Source: Acidilobaceae archaeon
GTDB taxonomy: Archaea > Thermoproteota > Thermoprotei_A > Sulfolobales > Acidilobaceae
Assembly (NCBI GenBank): GCA_027080775.1
Contig: JALWPV010000028.1
Coordinates: forward strand, 1 to 64,000
Direction of reading: 5' to 3'
DNA length: 64,000 nt
In this document: piece after piece, positions 43,941-52,129 of the stretch
Layout of the letters: each line of letters starts with the position of its first letter
How positions within the stretch are numbered: position 1 is the first letter of the stretch
The notes under the pieces: model-generated
The model's input: the letters and a program-made list of their open reading frames with translations, nothing else
Told to the model about the DNA's origin: nothing
The model's database searches: none
Made by a program: the position numbers and the translations under genes

Positions 43941-45023
43941 CCTCGATAGCCCACAGCCATCTATCCTGGCTAGTATCGAGCCCGCATCCACCCTTTTTAC
44001 CAGGGCCCACTCGGCATCCAACGCCTCCAGGATCCCGCGGCCCTCTAGGGCCACGAGCACGAGATGAGCTGGCCTCCCCTCCTCTATTAGTCGGGGCTCC
44101 AGGCCGGCGGCCCGATACCCACCCACGAATAAGGCCTCGAGCACGGGGCGCGCCGCGACCCGCGGGCCCCCGCGGAGCCTAGCTATGTAGGCTAGCGTCG
44201 ATGCCTCGGCCCAGATGTCGGGCGTGAACCAGCCAGCGTTGTCAGTGCCTATCCCCGTGGTTACACCCGCCTCCCAGGCCTGGGGCACCGGTGGCAGGCC
44301 CGTTGAGTGCCAGAGGTTGCTGCGCGGGCACAGCACTAGCGGGGTCCCCCGCTCGGCTAGAAGAGCCAGGTCCTCCTCGCTGAGGTGTACCCCGTGGACG
44401 AGTGCGTCGAAGCCAGCCTCCAGCGCTAGCTCTAGGTCTCCCCGGGCCCTGGCCTCCCTGGTCTCGGCTACATGCGCCATCGAGGGCTTCATCGTGGCCG
44501 CTATCGCCCTCAGCTCCTCGGGGCTGTAGTCCAGGGGGCTGCTGAGCCCTGCTCCCTGGCAGCCCTCTGGCCAGCCGGGCCCGGGGCGGCCGAGCACGAG
44601 GACCTCGAGGCCCGGGGGCAGGGTTGACGCCGCCCTCTCGGCTAGCCTGCAGCCCTCGCCACCGCCCTCTCGGAAGTCCACTAGGAGGCCGGTCCCAAGC
44701 CTCCATGCCCACCTATAGAGGGCCCTAATCGCCCTGACCAGGGCCTCAGTGGGGGTGGCGGCTAGGAGCCTATGCTTGGCTCCAGCCGGGGGTGCTACGG
44801 CTTCCTCCAGGGGGAGGTCTACTGCGTACTCTGGGAACGCGAAGTCCGCGCTGTGGATGTGGGCGTTAGCGGGCTGTGGGAGGGCGCCGAGTGTGACGCC
44901 GCCAAGCCTGTCGGGGGGGCACGTGGCCTGCGACTCTATAGACTCTATCACGCCGTCCCTGATCCAGATGCAGGCCCCGCGCTTAACCTCCAACTCGGGG
45001 CCCACGAGGGCCAGGGCGGCCAT
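43926..45023 (-). CDS. amidohydrolase (cytosine/adenosine deaminase-like)
   Basis: This 365-residue protein has the metal-dependent amidohydrolase pattern: an early NAHIH (a variant of NxHTH), SMAHVAET, DALVHGVHLS and GIGTDNAGW with the metal Asp. Candidate substrates are aminohydrolase-type nucleobases or formamide-like ring compounds; the specificity cannot be told. ATG 45023 is preceded by TATA-like GCTAAAAAG (45081-45089), which also suits the divergent membrane-protein gene. Confidence 0.82.
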   Translation of the reverse strand: MAALALVGPELEVKRGACIWIRDGVIESIESQATCPPDRLGGVTLGALPQPANAHIHSADFAFPEYAVDLPLEEAVAPPAGAKHRLLAATPTEALVRAIRALYRWAWRLGTGLLVDFREGGGEGCRLAERAASTLPPGLEVLVLGRPGPGWPEGCQGAGLSSPLDYSPEELRAIAATMKPSMAHVAETREARARGDLELALEAGFDALVHGVHLSEEDLALLAERGTPLVLCPRSNLWHSTGLPPVPQAWEAGVTTGIGTDNAGWFTPDIWAEASTLAYIARLRGGPRVAARPVLEALFVGGYRAAGLEPRLIEEGRPAHLVLVALEGRGILEALDAEWALVKRVDAGSILARIDGCGLSRLGLA

Positions 45024-45080
45024 GACAGCCCTAGTGCAAGGCGCCTCACGCCACCCTTACGGGTAGAGAGCGTGTGGCCT

Positions 45081-45089
45081 CTTTTTAGC
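45081..45089. promoter_or_regulatory. bidirectional TATA element
   Basis: CTTTTTAGC/GCTAAAAAG lies about 60 bases before ATG 45023 on the minus strand and about 40 bases before GTG 45125 on the plus strand. Its position argues that the plus-strand gene starts at 45125 or 45137, not at ATG 45098. Confidence 0.4.
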
Positions 45090-45124
45090 CTCCGGGTATG
45101 GCGGGGTGCCGGTGGGGGCGCGTA

Positions 45125-45907
45125 GTGTCTACGTCGATGTACGAGAGCACTGCTAAGAGGCTGCTGACCAGCCAGGCCTACATGATAGCCTACTCGGTAC
45201 TACTCGCACTGCTGGGTAAGGCCCGCTACGCGCTACTACTAGTATTCCTCTTCTGGATACTCATGTTCGTGGTCCAGAGCAGGCTAGGTAAGGGCCCCCT
45301 CGGCCATGGCAGGGTCAGACCCGAGGATGTGCTAGAGGGAAGGAAGCTCTACGAGGAGAAAAATGTCCGGGAGATCCAGATGCGCGACGAGATGCTGCTG
45401 AAAGAGATACAAGAGCAGAGCAAGATAAGCATGTACCTCTCCCTCGCAATGCTGGTGGGCCTAGTATACTTCATGGTTGCATGGAAGCAGGTGCCAGCCA
45501 TAGACCACTATATCGCTGGGTATATAGGCGAGGGCAGGCTATCCCTATTCCTCGCATACCTCGCGTACTTCGAGGGCTACTTCGTGATCTACCAGGGTCT
45601 AACATCCTATGCCCTCAGGAAGGTCAAGATCATCACCACAATAAACACTCCCCTCTCCTATGTCGTCACGGATAAGGGCATAGTGACGAAGGGGATCTTC
45701 GGCAGGACAGCCATAAAGTTCCCCCTGCCTCCAGACGTGCAGGTCAGGGTTGACGAGAAGAGGAGTTTCGTCGAACTCGTTAAGAGGGGCAAGAGGACGG
45801 TTCTCAAGATAAGGTTCTACGCCCGGAACGCGAGGAGGCTCGGCGATATTATCCGGAGGAAGGGACTGGCGAGGGCTGAGGAGGGCCCTGAGGCCAGGGC
45901 CTCCTAG
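45125..45907 (+). CDS. conserved membrane protein, unknown (possibly DUF2208)
   Basis: GTG 45125 gives 260 residues; ATG 45137 and ATG 45098 are alternatives, the latter lying too near the TATA element. Hydrophobic segments lie near residues 22-50 (MIAYSVLLALLG, LLLVFLFWILMFVV), 103-120 and 138-165. The cytoplasmic parts are Lys/Arg/Glu-rich, and the end (VQVRVDEKRSFVELVKRGKRTVLKIRFYARNARRLGDIIRRKG) is strand-rich and basic, like a small PH-like domain. The DUF2208 label is from memory of archaeal proteins and is uncertain. It overlaps the phosphosugar mutase gene by four bases. Confidence 0.75.
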   Translation: MSTSMYESTAKRLLTSQAYMIAYSVLLALLGKARYALLLVFLFWILMFVVQSRLGKGPLGHGRVRPEDVLEGRKLYEEKNVREIQMRDEMLLKEIQEQSKISMYLSLAMLVGLVYFMVAWKQVPAIDHYIAGYIGEGRLSLFLAYLAYFEGYFVIYQGLTSYALRKVKIITTINTPLSYVVTDKGIVTKGIFGRTAIKFPLPPDVQVRVDEKRSFVELVKRGKRTVLKIRFYARNARRLGDIIRRKGLARAEEGPEARAS

Positions 45908-47337
45908 AGTGTGGTCCTGTCGAGGTTTAACTGTTCCTCTACGCCCCGTATCCTGACGTTACTCTCCTCCGCGGCCTCGCTCATGAGCCTCCTGATCTTC
46001 TCAATCATGTCTAGGAGCCTCTTCCTATCGGTGGCCTGGGCGTAGATGCGGAGCTTGGTCTCGGTGCCACTGGGCCTGACTAGGATCCAGGAGCGATCCT
46101 TAAACTCGGCTCTAACCCCGTCTATCTCCAGAACCCTAACGGGCTCTCCATCGAGGCCCGAGGCTATCCTCTCCTTGAGGATGGCGTATAGCGTCTCCTT
46201 GTCCGAGTCGCTGGCCAGCCTCACACTCATCCTTATCGATGGGTAGAAGGGGAGCTGCTCTATGAGCCTGTCGAGGGGCATCCCCTCCATCATCGATATC
46301 CTAACCAGGAGCGCCGCCTGGTAGACGCCGTCAACCCACGGACCCCAGGAGGGGTCTATGAGCTTCCAGGGCTCTGCTGCCATCAGCGCCCCGGGGGACT
46401 CCCTGAGTTTCTCATGGGTCTTCCCCAGCTTCGCTCTAACTATCCTCCCCCCATACTTCTCCGCGACCTCCTCGACCTCAAGGCCAACATCTACCGAGAC
46501 TATTATCGTCCCACGCCTCTCCCTGAGCTTCTCCATGGCGAAGAGCGCTATTAGTAAGTCCTGCTTCACGAAGCCGCGGGCGGGTAGGACTAGGGCTAGC
46601 CTGTCGGCGTCCCCGTCATGTGCTAGTAGCGCCTCCACAGCGAGGGATGGGAGGGACTCCGTGTACCTCCTCAGCACGTCCGGCCGGGGCTCCGGCATAC
46701 GGCCTGGGAAGAAACCGTCGGCGTGGCAGTTGATACTCACGACCCTGGCGCCGATCTCGCGGAGGACCCTCGGCGTCACGTGGCTCGCGGCGCCGTTAGC
46801 GCAGTCTATAGCAACGGTGGGCTTGTAGCGGGGGAGGGGCACGCTAGCCCTGTCAACTAGGTCCCTGATGTATTCCTCGACAACCTCGCTTCCCTGGACT
46901 AGCCTGCCAACCCTGTCCCAGGGGGCATGTAGGCTGGCCTGGTCCTCCCCGAGTATGAGGTCCTCCAGCTCCTCCTCCATGGATCTCGTATACTCCATAC
47001 CATCCTGGTCGAATACCTTCATACCATTATCGGTGGGCGGGTTATGGCTAGCCGTGATGACTATACCGGCCCTGCTACGAGTATGCGGAACCGAGTACGC
47101 TAGGACTGGGGTCGGAACTATGCCGAGGTATATAGCGTCCAGGCCTCCAGCCATGAGGCCCGCTGCCGCGAGCTGGGCCAGCAGCGGGCTGGTAGTCCTC
47201 ACATCGTGGCCTACCGTGGCCGAGCCCCACTGGCCCACATACGCTGCTACAGCCAGTCCCACTCTGTAAGCGAGCTCCGGGGTGACCTTCTCTAGGTATG
47301 GCCCCCTGATGCCCGCGGTGCCGAAAAGCCTCGTCAT
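45904..47337 (-). CDS. phosphohexomutase (phosphoglucosamine/phosphomannomutase)
   Basis: This 477-residue member of the alpha-D-phosphohexomutase family interconverts sugar 1- and 6-phosphates. Phosphoserine loop: ITASHNPPTDNGMKV; metal loop: LAHDGDADRLAL; phosphate loop: VRPSGTETKLRIY. The sugar-binding loop is AAEPWKLIDPSWGPWVDG, not the common GEESGH type, so the substrate is hard to assign; glucosamine or mannose phosphate are both possible. It starts ATG 47337, overlapping the THUMP gene stop by four bases. Confidence 0.9.
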   Translation of the reverse strand: MTRLFGTAGIRGPYLEKVTPELAYRVGLAVAAYVGQWGSATVGHDVRTTSPLLAQLAAAGLMAGGLDAIYLGIVPTPVLAYSVPHTRSRAGIVITASHNPPTDNGMKVFDQDGMEYTRSMEEELEDLILGEDQASLHAPWDRVGRLVQGSEVVEEYIRDLVDRASVPLPRYKPTVAIDCANGAASHVTPRVLREIGARVVSINCHADGFFPGRMPEPRPDVLRRYTESLPSLAVEALLAHDGDADRLALVLPARGFVKQDLLIALFAMEKLRERRGTIIVSVDVGLEVEEVAEKYGGRIVRAKLGKTHEKLRESPGALMAAEPWKLIDPSWGPWVDGVYQAALLVRISMMEGMPLDRLIEQLPFYPSIRMSVRLASDSDKETLYAILKERIASGLDGEPVRVLEIDGVRAEFKDRSWILVRPSGTETKLRIYAQATDRKRLLDMIEKIRRLMSEAAEESNVRIRGVEEQLNLDRTTL

Positions 47338-47855
47338 GAGCCCCTCTCCCTCGGCACCGATAGTATCCCCCTAGGCGGGCCCACATATACGGCTGCCGAC
47401 CTGCGCCCGGGCCGGCCCACGACCTTTATGTAGACGAGTACATCGGGACTCCCGAGGTTGACGGGCCTCTCAACACCCTCGGCTATATATCTCGCGGCAT
47501 CGACCCTATGCATAAGGCGGCCATCCTCATCTACGAGATATCCATCAACTCTGACGGCGAAGGACCCGGGCGGTGCTTTTGATAGGAGCCTATGAACGCT
47601 CTCCCTCACCGCGCTAACCCTCGGTGGTACCACGTCGAGTACAGGTATGGCCCTCAGAATCGGCGTCCAGTCGGGGAGCTTCCTCCTCAAGAGCTCCACA
47701 GCCTCGAGGGGGCGGGGAACCCAGAGGAGGAGGACGTTGTGGTAGCCTCCGACGTACTCCACAAATCCGAGTATGTCTCTCAACTGCTCTAGTGCGTCCC
47801 TCCTCTCGTAGTAGCCCGGTATATGCGTCACGATTAGCGAGAATCTCCTCACCAC
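47334..47855 (-). CDS. THUMP-domain RNA-binding protein (Tan1-like)
   Basis: This 173-residue protein resembles the THUMP module of Tan1 (a helper of tRNA cytidine acetylation): RFSLIVTHIPGYYERRDALEQLRDIL, then SFAVRVDGYLVDEDG and RPVNLGSPDVLVYIKVVG. No catalytic domain is attached. It starts GTG 47855 after a TATA-like CTTAATACTCC (47889-47899). It is translationally coupled to the mutase gene, though their roles seem unrelated. Confidence 0.8.
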   Translation of the reverse strand: MVRRFSLIVTHIPGYYERRDALEQLRDILGFVEYVGGYHNVLLLWVPRPLEAVELLRRKLPDWTPILRAIPVLDVVPPRVSAVRESVHRLLSKAPPGSFAVRVDGYLVDEDGRLMHRVDAARYIAEGVERPVNLGSPDVLVYIKVVGRPGRRSAAVYVGPPRGILSVPRERGS

Positions 47856-47906
47856 CAGCGCGCACCGTGCCCCAGGCCTGCGAGGCCGGAGTATTAAGTG
47901 GGTAGC

Positions 47907-47929
47907 TGCATTTAATCAACGGTAATGCA
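47907..47929. repeat. inverted repeat TGCATT...AATGCA
   Basis: TGCATT (47907-47912) and AATGCA (47924-47929) are exact complements with an 11-base spacer, within the AT-rich divergent promoter region between the THUMP and PhoU/AbrB genes. Confidence 0.45.
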
Positions 47930-47954
47930 TTATAATTTATATATACGTTCTCAC

Positions 47955-47993
47955 TAGGGGAGATTTTAAAGGGTCTAAGCTTATAAACCCCTA
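47955..47993. repeat. TAGGGG/CCCCTA arms around a TATA box
   Basis: TAGGGG (47955-47960) and CCCCTA (47988-47993) flank AGATTTTAAA, the palindrome TAAGCTTA and the TATA box. This could be the binding site of the AbrB-type regulator encoded next to it. Confidence 0.45.
47980..47988 (+). promoter_or_regulatory. TATA box of the PhoU/AbrB regulator
   Basis: CTTATAAAC lies 37-45 bases before ATG 48025, giving a short leader. Confidence 0.5.
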
Positions 47994-48024
47994 ATCCTTC
48001 ACTGATAAACACGGTGCAATCCGT

Positions 48025-49035
48025 ATGTCCAAGCACGGCTCCTCCGGTAGTAACGGGAGGGGCTCACAGGACGCCATGCTCAGGAAGGTCCAGAGGCTCG
48101 GGGCCTCCTCGCTCATTGTAACACTCCCCCGTAGCTGGGCTCGCAGGCACAACCTAAAGGTCGGCGACTACATTTACATCTATGATGAGGGAGACAAGCT
48201 AATCATGAGTCCCTCCTCTAATGGGAAGGAGGTATCCCTAAGCCTAGACTTGAGGCATACTAGTAACCTGAAACACCTTGGGAAGACATGCATTTGCAGC
48301 TACATATTCGGGTTCGACTCCATTAAACTCCTGACACCCCGTTCAGTGAAGCTTGTTAATGAGAAACTCAACGTTGTAAAGTCGTTCCTACCCGAGGAGG
48401 TCTCTATAGACTCAAAGGTCCAGGCCGTCGATGTGAGGTTCACGGGAGACGGCGACTTCTTCGAGGCCCTGCGTGAGTATACCCGGAGGACATCAGCATT
48501 CATACGGAAGGTACACGAGATACTCGACGAGGGATGCAACAGGAGGAAGGCCGTAGAGGACGAGTACAGCGAGGTGCGTAGGCTCAGCTATAAGATCCTA
48601 CGCCTCGCCAATAAGAGGGTCTACATAGACAGCAAGGAGGATAGGCTTGGCAAGATCCTTTTAAACATAGCTAACTTAACAAGCCTCGCTGCAACGACAA
48701 TATATACGTTGGCCCTCGACGCAGCCTCACTCTATGACATGTTGAGTAGCGACGAGAAGGAGAGGCTCAAACTTCTCTTGGAACTGCTCGAGATAACCAT
48801 GGCCACCATAGGCTCCGCGGTGAATCCTCCGAGCTCCAAGAAGGCAGAGGACATCTACTGGAAGATCAAGAGCGTCTTGGATGTAAGGGATAATGTGAGG
48901 GAGCTCGTGCACGAGGTGAGCCCGGCGTTCCTCTACATGCTGGGGAGGGTCGTGGATATAGCCCATATCGTGGAGTACATAACGGCCTCGATAATATGCT
49001 ATACAATAATGAGTAGGGCGGTGCAAGAGGAGTAG
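48025..49035 (+). CDS. AbrB-domain regulator with PhoU-like helices
   Basis: This 336-residue protein has an N-terminal AbrB/SpoVT-like domain (about 16-70: MLRKVQRLGASSLIVTLPRSWARRHNLKVGDYIYIY) and a long all-helical C-terminal half (about 170-335) like PhoU. Such archaeal proteins are usually taken as phosphate-linked regulators, but no phosphate transport gene is nearby. The start region (SKHGSSGSNGRGSQ) is flexible. Inverted repeats in its promoter suggest self-control. It ends 94 bases before the RecA-like gene. Confidence 0.82.
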   Translation: MSKHGSSGSNGRGSQDAMLRKVQRLGASSLIVTLPRSWARRHNLKVGDYIYIYDEGDKLIMSPSSNGKEVSLSLDLRHTSNLKHLGKTCICSYIFGFDSIKLLTPRSVKLVNEKLNVVKSFLPEEVSIDSKVQAVDVRFTGDGDFFEALREYTRRTSAFIRKVHEILDEGCNRRKAVEDEYSEVRRLSYKILRLANKRVYIDSKEDRLGKILLNIANLTSLAATTIYTLALDAASLYDMLSSDEKERLKLLLELLEITMATIGSAVNPPSSKKAEDIYWKIKSVLDVRDNVRELVHEVSPAFLYMLGRVVDIAHIVEYITASIICYTIMSRAVQEE

Positions 49036-49129
49036 CGGGGCCTATGAGGAGGAACCCCAGAACACTTAGAGCCTGGTAAAGGGCGATGATGCCGCCCCGC
49101 ATCTCCGAGGCACCGGGGAGGTGCGGTAG

Positions 49130-49768
49130 TTGAGGTTATGCATACACGAGCTGGACAGGTACCTCGAAAAGAGCCCCCGGCGCTCGGGGGTGGCTGTCCT
49201 TGCAGGGCCCCTCCTCGCGTATCCCGAGGTTGTGGCTCTAGACATAGCGAAGAGGTGCCTCCTATCCGAGCCGGACCTGCGGCTCCTCTACGTGATGATC
49301 CTAGACGACCCAGCCTACATCTACGACGTGGCTAGAGGTATGGGCTTGGACTTGGCCTTCCAGGAGAGGGCTGGTAGGGCTCAAGTAGTATCCTCCAGCA
49401 GCCTAGAGGAGGCGCTCGGCGCTAGCCTGAGCGCGGGAGATAGGACCCTCATTATAGTGGATGCCACGAGCGGCCTCGGCGGCGACTTCAGAATCGAGGG
49501 ACTAGCCGAGGTGTTCGCCTCCGCGCGTCAGAGGAAGGACTTCCTGCTACTCCTAGTAGTTAACCCCCAGACAGTGCCCGAACATATTATCTCCGTCATG
49601 GCTGAGATGGCCGACCTCTACATGAGGCTGCACTCGGAGGAGACCACGATGGGTCTCGAGAGGAGCCTAAGCGTCCTCTACTATAAGGGCGGGCTTATAC
49701 CCTTCCTTAAGCTGCATTATAGCATAGGGCCTGAAGGCGTGAGTTACTCGCTGAGGCTTGAGGTGTAG
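49130..49768 (+). CDS. RecA/KaiC-like protein lacking a P-loop
   Basis: TTG 49130, with GGAGGTG six bases upstream, gives 212 residues. The order of strands resembles the RecA/KaiC fold: a strand at GVAVLAGPLL where Walker A would be, LLYVMILDD, a Walker B-like TLIIVDATSG (about 104-113) and LLLLVVNPQTV. The P-loop position reads LAGPLLAYPEV with no GK[ST], so it probably cannot hydrolyse ATP in the usual way. It lies four bases before the HDAC-family gene, implying shared transcription. No named family was recognised with confidence. Confidence 0.7.
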   Translation: MRLCIHELDRYLEKSPRRSGVAVLAGPLLAYPEVVALDIAKRCLLSEPDLRLLYVMILDDPAYIYDVARGMGLDLAFQERAGRAQVVSSSSLEEALGASLSAGDRTLIIVDATSGLGGDFRIEGLAEVFASARQRKDFLLLLVVNPQTVPEHIISVMAEMADLYMRLHSEETTMGLERSLSVLYYKGGLIPFLKLHYSIGPEGVSYSLRLEV

Positions 49769-49772
49769 AGCT

Positions 49773-50807
49773 ATGGCGGTGCTCCTATACCACGAGGATT
49801 TCAAGCTGCATGACCCTAGCCCCTATGAGCACCCCGAGAACCCCCGGAGACTGAATCTCATGCTCTCCGGGTTGAGAGATTACGGGATACTCGAGCGCTT
49901 CACTATTCCCGAGCTCCCCCTGGGAGATGTAGAGGATTACAGGCTAGTTCATAGCGAGGAGTACCTCCGCCGCGTAGCGAGCAGGGGGGTGAACGGCGTG
50001 GAGTGGCTCGACCCGGATACCTACATATCACCGGGGACCCATAAGGCGCTGAAGCGCCTAGCTGGCGCAGCCCGGCTGGCGGTTGATTCCCTAGTTGACG
50101 GCGAGGATTTACTCCTACTCCTCCCGAGGCCCCCAGGCCACCATGCCGGGAGGAACGGAGCCGCCATGGGCGCGCCTACACTGGGCTTCTGCATTCTCAA
50201 CACGTCAGCCCTCATAGCTAGGAAGCTCTCATCCCACGGTAGAGTAACCATCCTAGATTTCGACCTGCACCACGGCAACGGCACGCAGGAAATAGTATAC
50301 GACGACCCGGGGATACAACACGTCGACATACACCAGGACCCGAGGACGATATACCCCGGCACAGGCTACCCCTGGCAGACCGGAGGGCCAGGGGCGGAGG
50401 GCACCAAGGCCAACATCATCTTGCCACCGGGCTCGAGGGACGACGTGTTCTTGGAGGCCGCTCGACTGGCCGTGGATCTCATACGCGGCTTCGACCCAGA
50501 CTACATAGTAGTGGATGCCGGCTTCGACGGGTACCGGGGTGATAACTACATGTCATCAGTCAGCCTGGCCAGCCCCTCTTATCACGAGCTGGGGGCCATG
50601 CTTAGGAGACTTGGGAGGCCTATCGTGGTGGTTGTCGAGGGCGGCTACGGTAGCGGGCTCCTAGAGGGCCTTCCTGCTTTCACCGCGGGCCTACTGGGCC
50701 TCGGGGATCCCGTCGGCCGGGATGCTGGTAGGAGCACAAGGGATGTGAGGGAAAGGTTCGAGGCAAGCGCCAAGGAGCTGCTCGAGGGCCTCGGGCTCAG
50801 GCGTTAG
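49773..50807 (+). CDS. histone deacetylase/AcuC-family deacetylase
   Basis: This 344-residue zinc amidohydrolase removes acetyl groups from lysines or polyamines; its substrate here is unknown. Active-site motifs are complete: RPPGHHAG (H123-H124), DFDLHHGNG (D164, H166), HQDPRTIYPGTG, DAGFDGYRGD and EGGYGSG. ATG 49773 is four bases after the RecA-like gene. One candidate substrate in crenarchaea is acetylated Alba, but that is inference. Confidence 0.93.
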   Translation: MAVLLYHEDFKLHDPSPYEHPENPRRLNLMLSGLRDYGILERFTIPELPLGDVEDYRLVHSEEYLRRVASRGVNGVEWLDPDTYISPGTHKALKRLAGAARLAVDSLVDGEDLLLLLPRPPGHHAGRNGAAMGAPTLGFCILNTSALIARKLSSHGRVTILDFDLHHGNGTQEIVYDDPGIQHVDIHQDPRTIYPGTGYPWQTGGPGAEGTKANIILPPGSRDDVFLEAARLAVDLIRGFDPDYIVVDAGFDGYRGDNYMSSVSLASPSYHELGAMLRRLGRPIVVVVEGGYGSGLLEGLPAFTAGLLGLGDPVGRDAGRSTRDVRERFEASAKELLEGLGLRR

Positions 50808-52129
50808 GTCTCAGCCACGCTGAGCCTCGCCCTGGATAGTAGCACGTATGGGGCCAGGGTTGGGTGGCTGACCTCCCACCACTGTATCGGCCACCTCTCC
50901 GCGCTTAGATCTTCGATCGCCTTCATTAGCCTGGGCATCCTGTCGGCTATCCTAATCCTACCCAGGCAGGCCCTCGGCTCGCCATTCTTGACTAGGAAGA
51001 CGGCGTCCCTTGAGACGGTCGAGAACTCTCCCTCCAAGTAGTTCTGGAACCTAGTGTACCAGTTATTCGTTATATAAACTCCATCCCAGAGCGAGTCTAG
51101 CATGTCATCTGGTTTTAGGGTGCCTGGTGCTATGTGTATGTTGAAGGCAGTCGGCAGGATCCACCCGGCGTTGCCGGTAGTCGAGGCGCCCATAAGCCTG
51201 GCGGTCTTAGTGTTGTGTAGGAACCCCTTGAATACCCCCTTCTCAATTATGGCTTTATCCTTGGTAGCTACTCCCTCGTCGTCAAAGCCTCTGAAGAACG
51301 GTAGGCCGGTGTCGCGGGGCCTATCCTCTACAGTGAGGACTCCAGAGGCGACGGGGTCACCGGGTTTGGCATCGCGGAGGAAGCTCATGCCGAATATGAC
51401 GGAGCCCGCCGAGGCGGAGGAGACAAGTTCCTCAGCGAGGTTCCCGACAACCATCGGGCCGAGGAGAACCCTATACTCTCCAGGCTCTATCGTAGCCTTG
51501 GGTAGCCTGCTGCACTCCTCGGCCAGCTGCACGGCCTGGCCGAGAGCCCTCTTCGCTGTGTTCACGTCGTAGACCGTGGAGGTCCAGCTCCACTGCCCGC
51601 TGGCCCCGCCGCGGAAGACCCTCATGTAGCCGTTGAAGCGCGTCGCCTCGTATGCCAGCTCCGCGCCAGCCGTGGTGGCTAGCGCCGTTGCTGTGTACTC
51701 TAGGAGTACCATGCCAGCGGCGTCGCCTAGCTGGGAGAGCTCTAGGTCCTCGACAACGAAGGAGGCGTCACCCCTCAGGGCGGCGTCTCTGATCCTCTCG
51801 TCCACTCTGCTCAGCGGGGACCCACTGGGCTCGGGCAGCGGCGCGTAGAGTGGAGACTCCTCGAGTGCCCTGAGGTTCCTTGATGCATCGAGTATGCCCC
51901 TCCAGGGTTCCGGTGACTCGCTGGAGTAGACCGCCATTCGCTTATCCTTGGCAACGTAGGCGCTCGTGGACCTCGTCAGCCAGGACTGGGTGACGCTGGC
52001 CTCGCCACGGGCCATCTTGAGCATCAGGCTGGCCTTGGAGACCGCTAGAACCGCGGCCTCGTAGCCCGCTTCCGAGAGCTTCTCGAGGGTCTCGGAGGCC
52101 CTCTTCGACGCCTCGTCTAGTAGGGTCAC
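50804..52129 (-). CDS. tldE: TldE/PmbA-family protein
   Basis: This 441-residue partner of TldD lacks the metal motif, as expected for TldE/PmbA. Family marks include SVIFGMSFLRDAKPGDPVASGVLTVEDRP, FRGFDDEGVATKDKAIIEKGVFKGFLHNTKTA and NWYTRFQNYLEGEFSTVSRDAVFLVKNGE. TldD/E together form a metalloprotease that trims unfolded peptides or natural-product precursors. It overlaps tldD by four bases. Confidence 0.92.
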   Translation of the reverse strand: MTLLDEASKRASETLEKLSEAGYEAAVLAVSKASLMLKMARGEASVTQSWLTRSTSAYVAKDKRMAVYSSESPEPWRGILDASRNLRALEESPLYAPLPEPSGSPLSRVDERIRDAALRGDASFVVEDLELSQLGDAAGMVLLEYTATALATTAGAELAYEATRFNGYMRVFRGGASGQWSWTSTVYDVNTAKRALGQAVQLAEECSRLPKATIEPGEYRVLLGPMVVGNLAEELVSSASAGSVIFGMSFLRDAKPGDPVASGVLTVEDRPRDTGLPFFRGFDDEGVATKDKAIIEKGVFKGFLHNTKTARLMGASTTGNAGWILPTAFNIHIAPGTLKPDDMLDSLWDGVYITNNWYTRFQNYLEGEFSTVSRDAVFLVKNGEPRACLGRIRIADRMPRLMKAIEDLSAERWPIQWWEVSHPTLAPYVLLSRARLSVAET

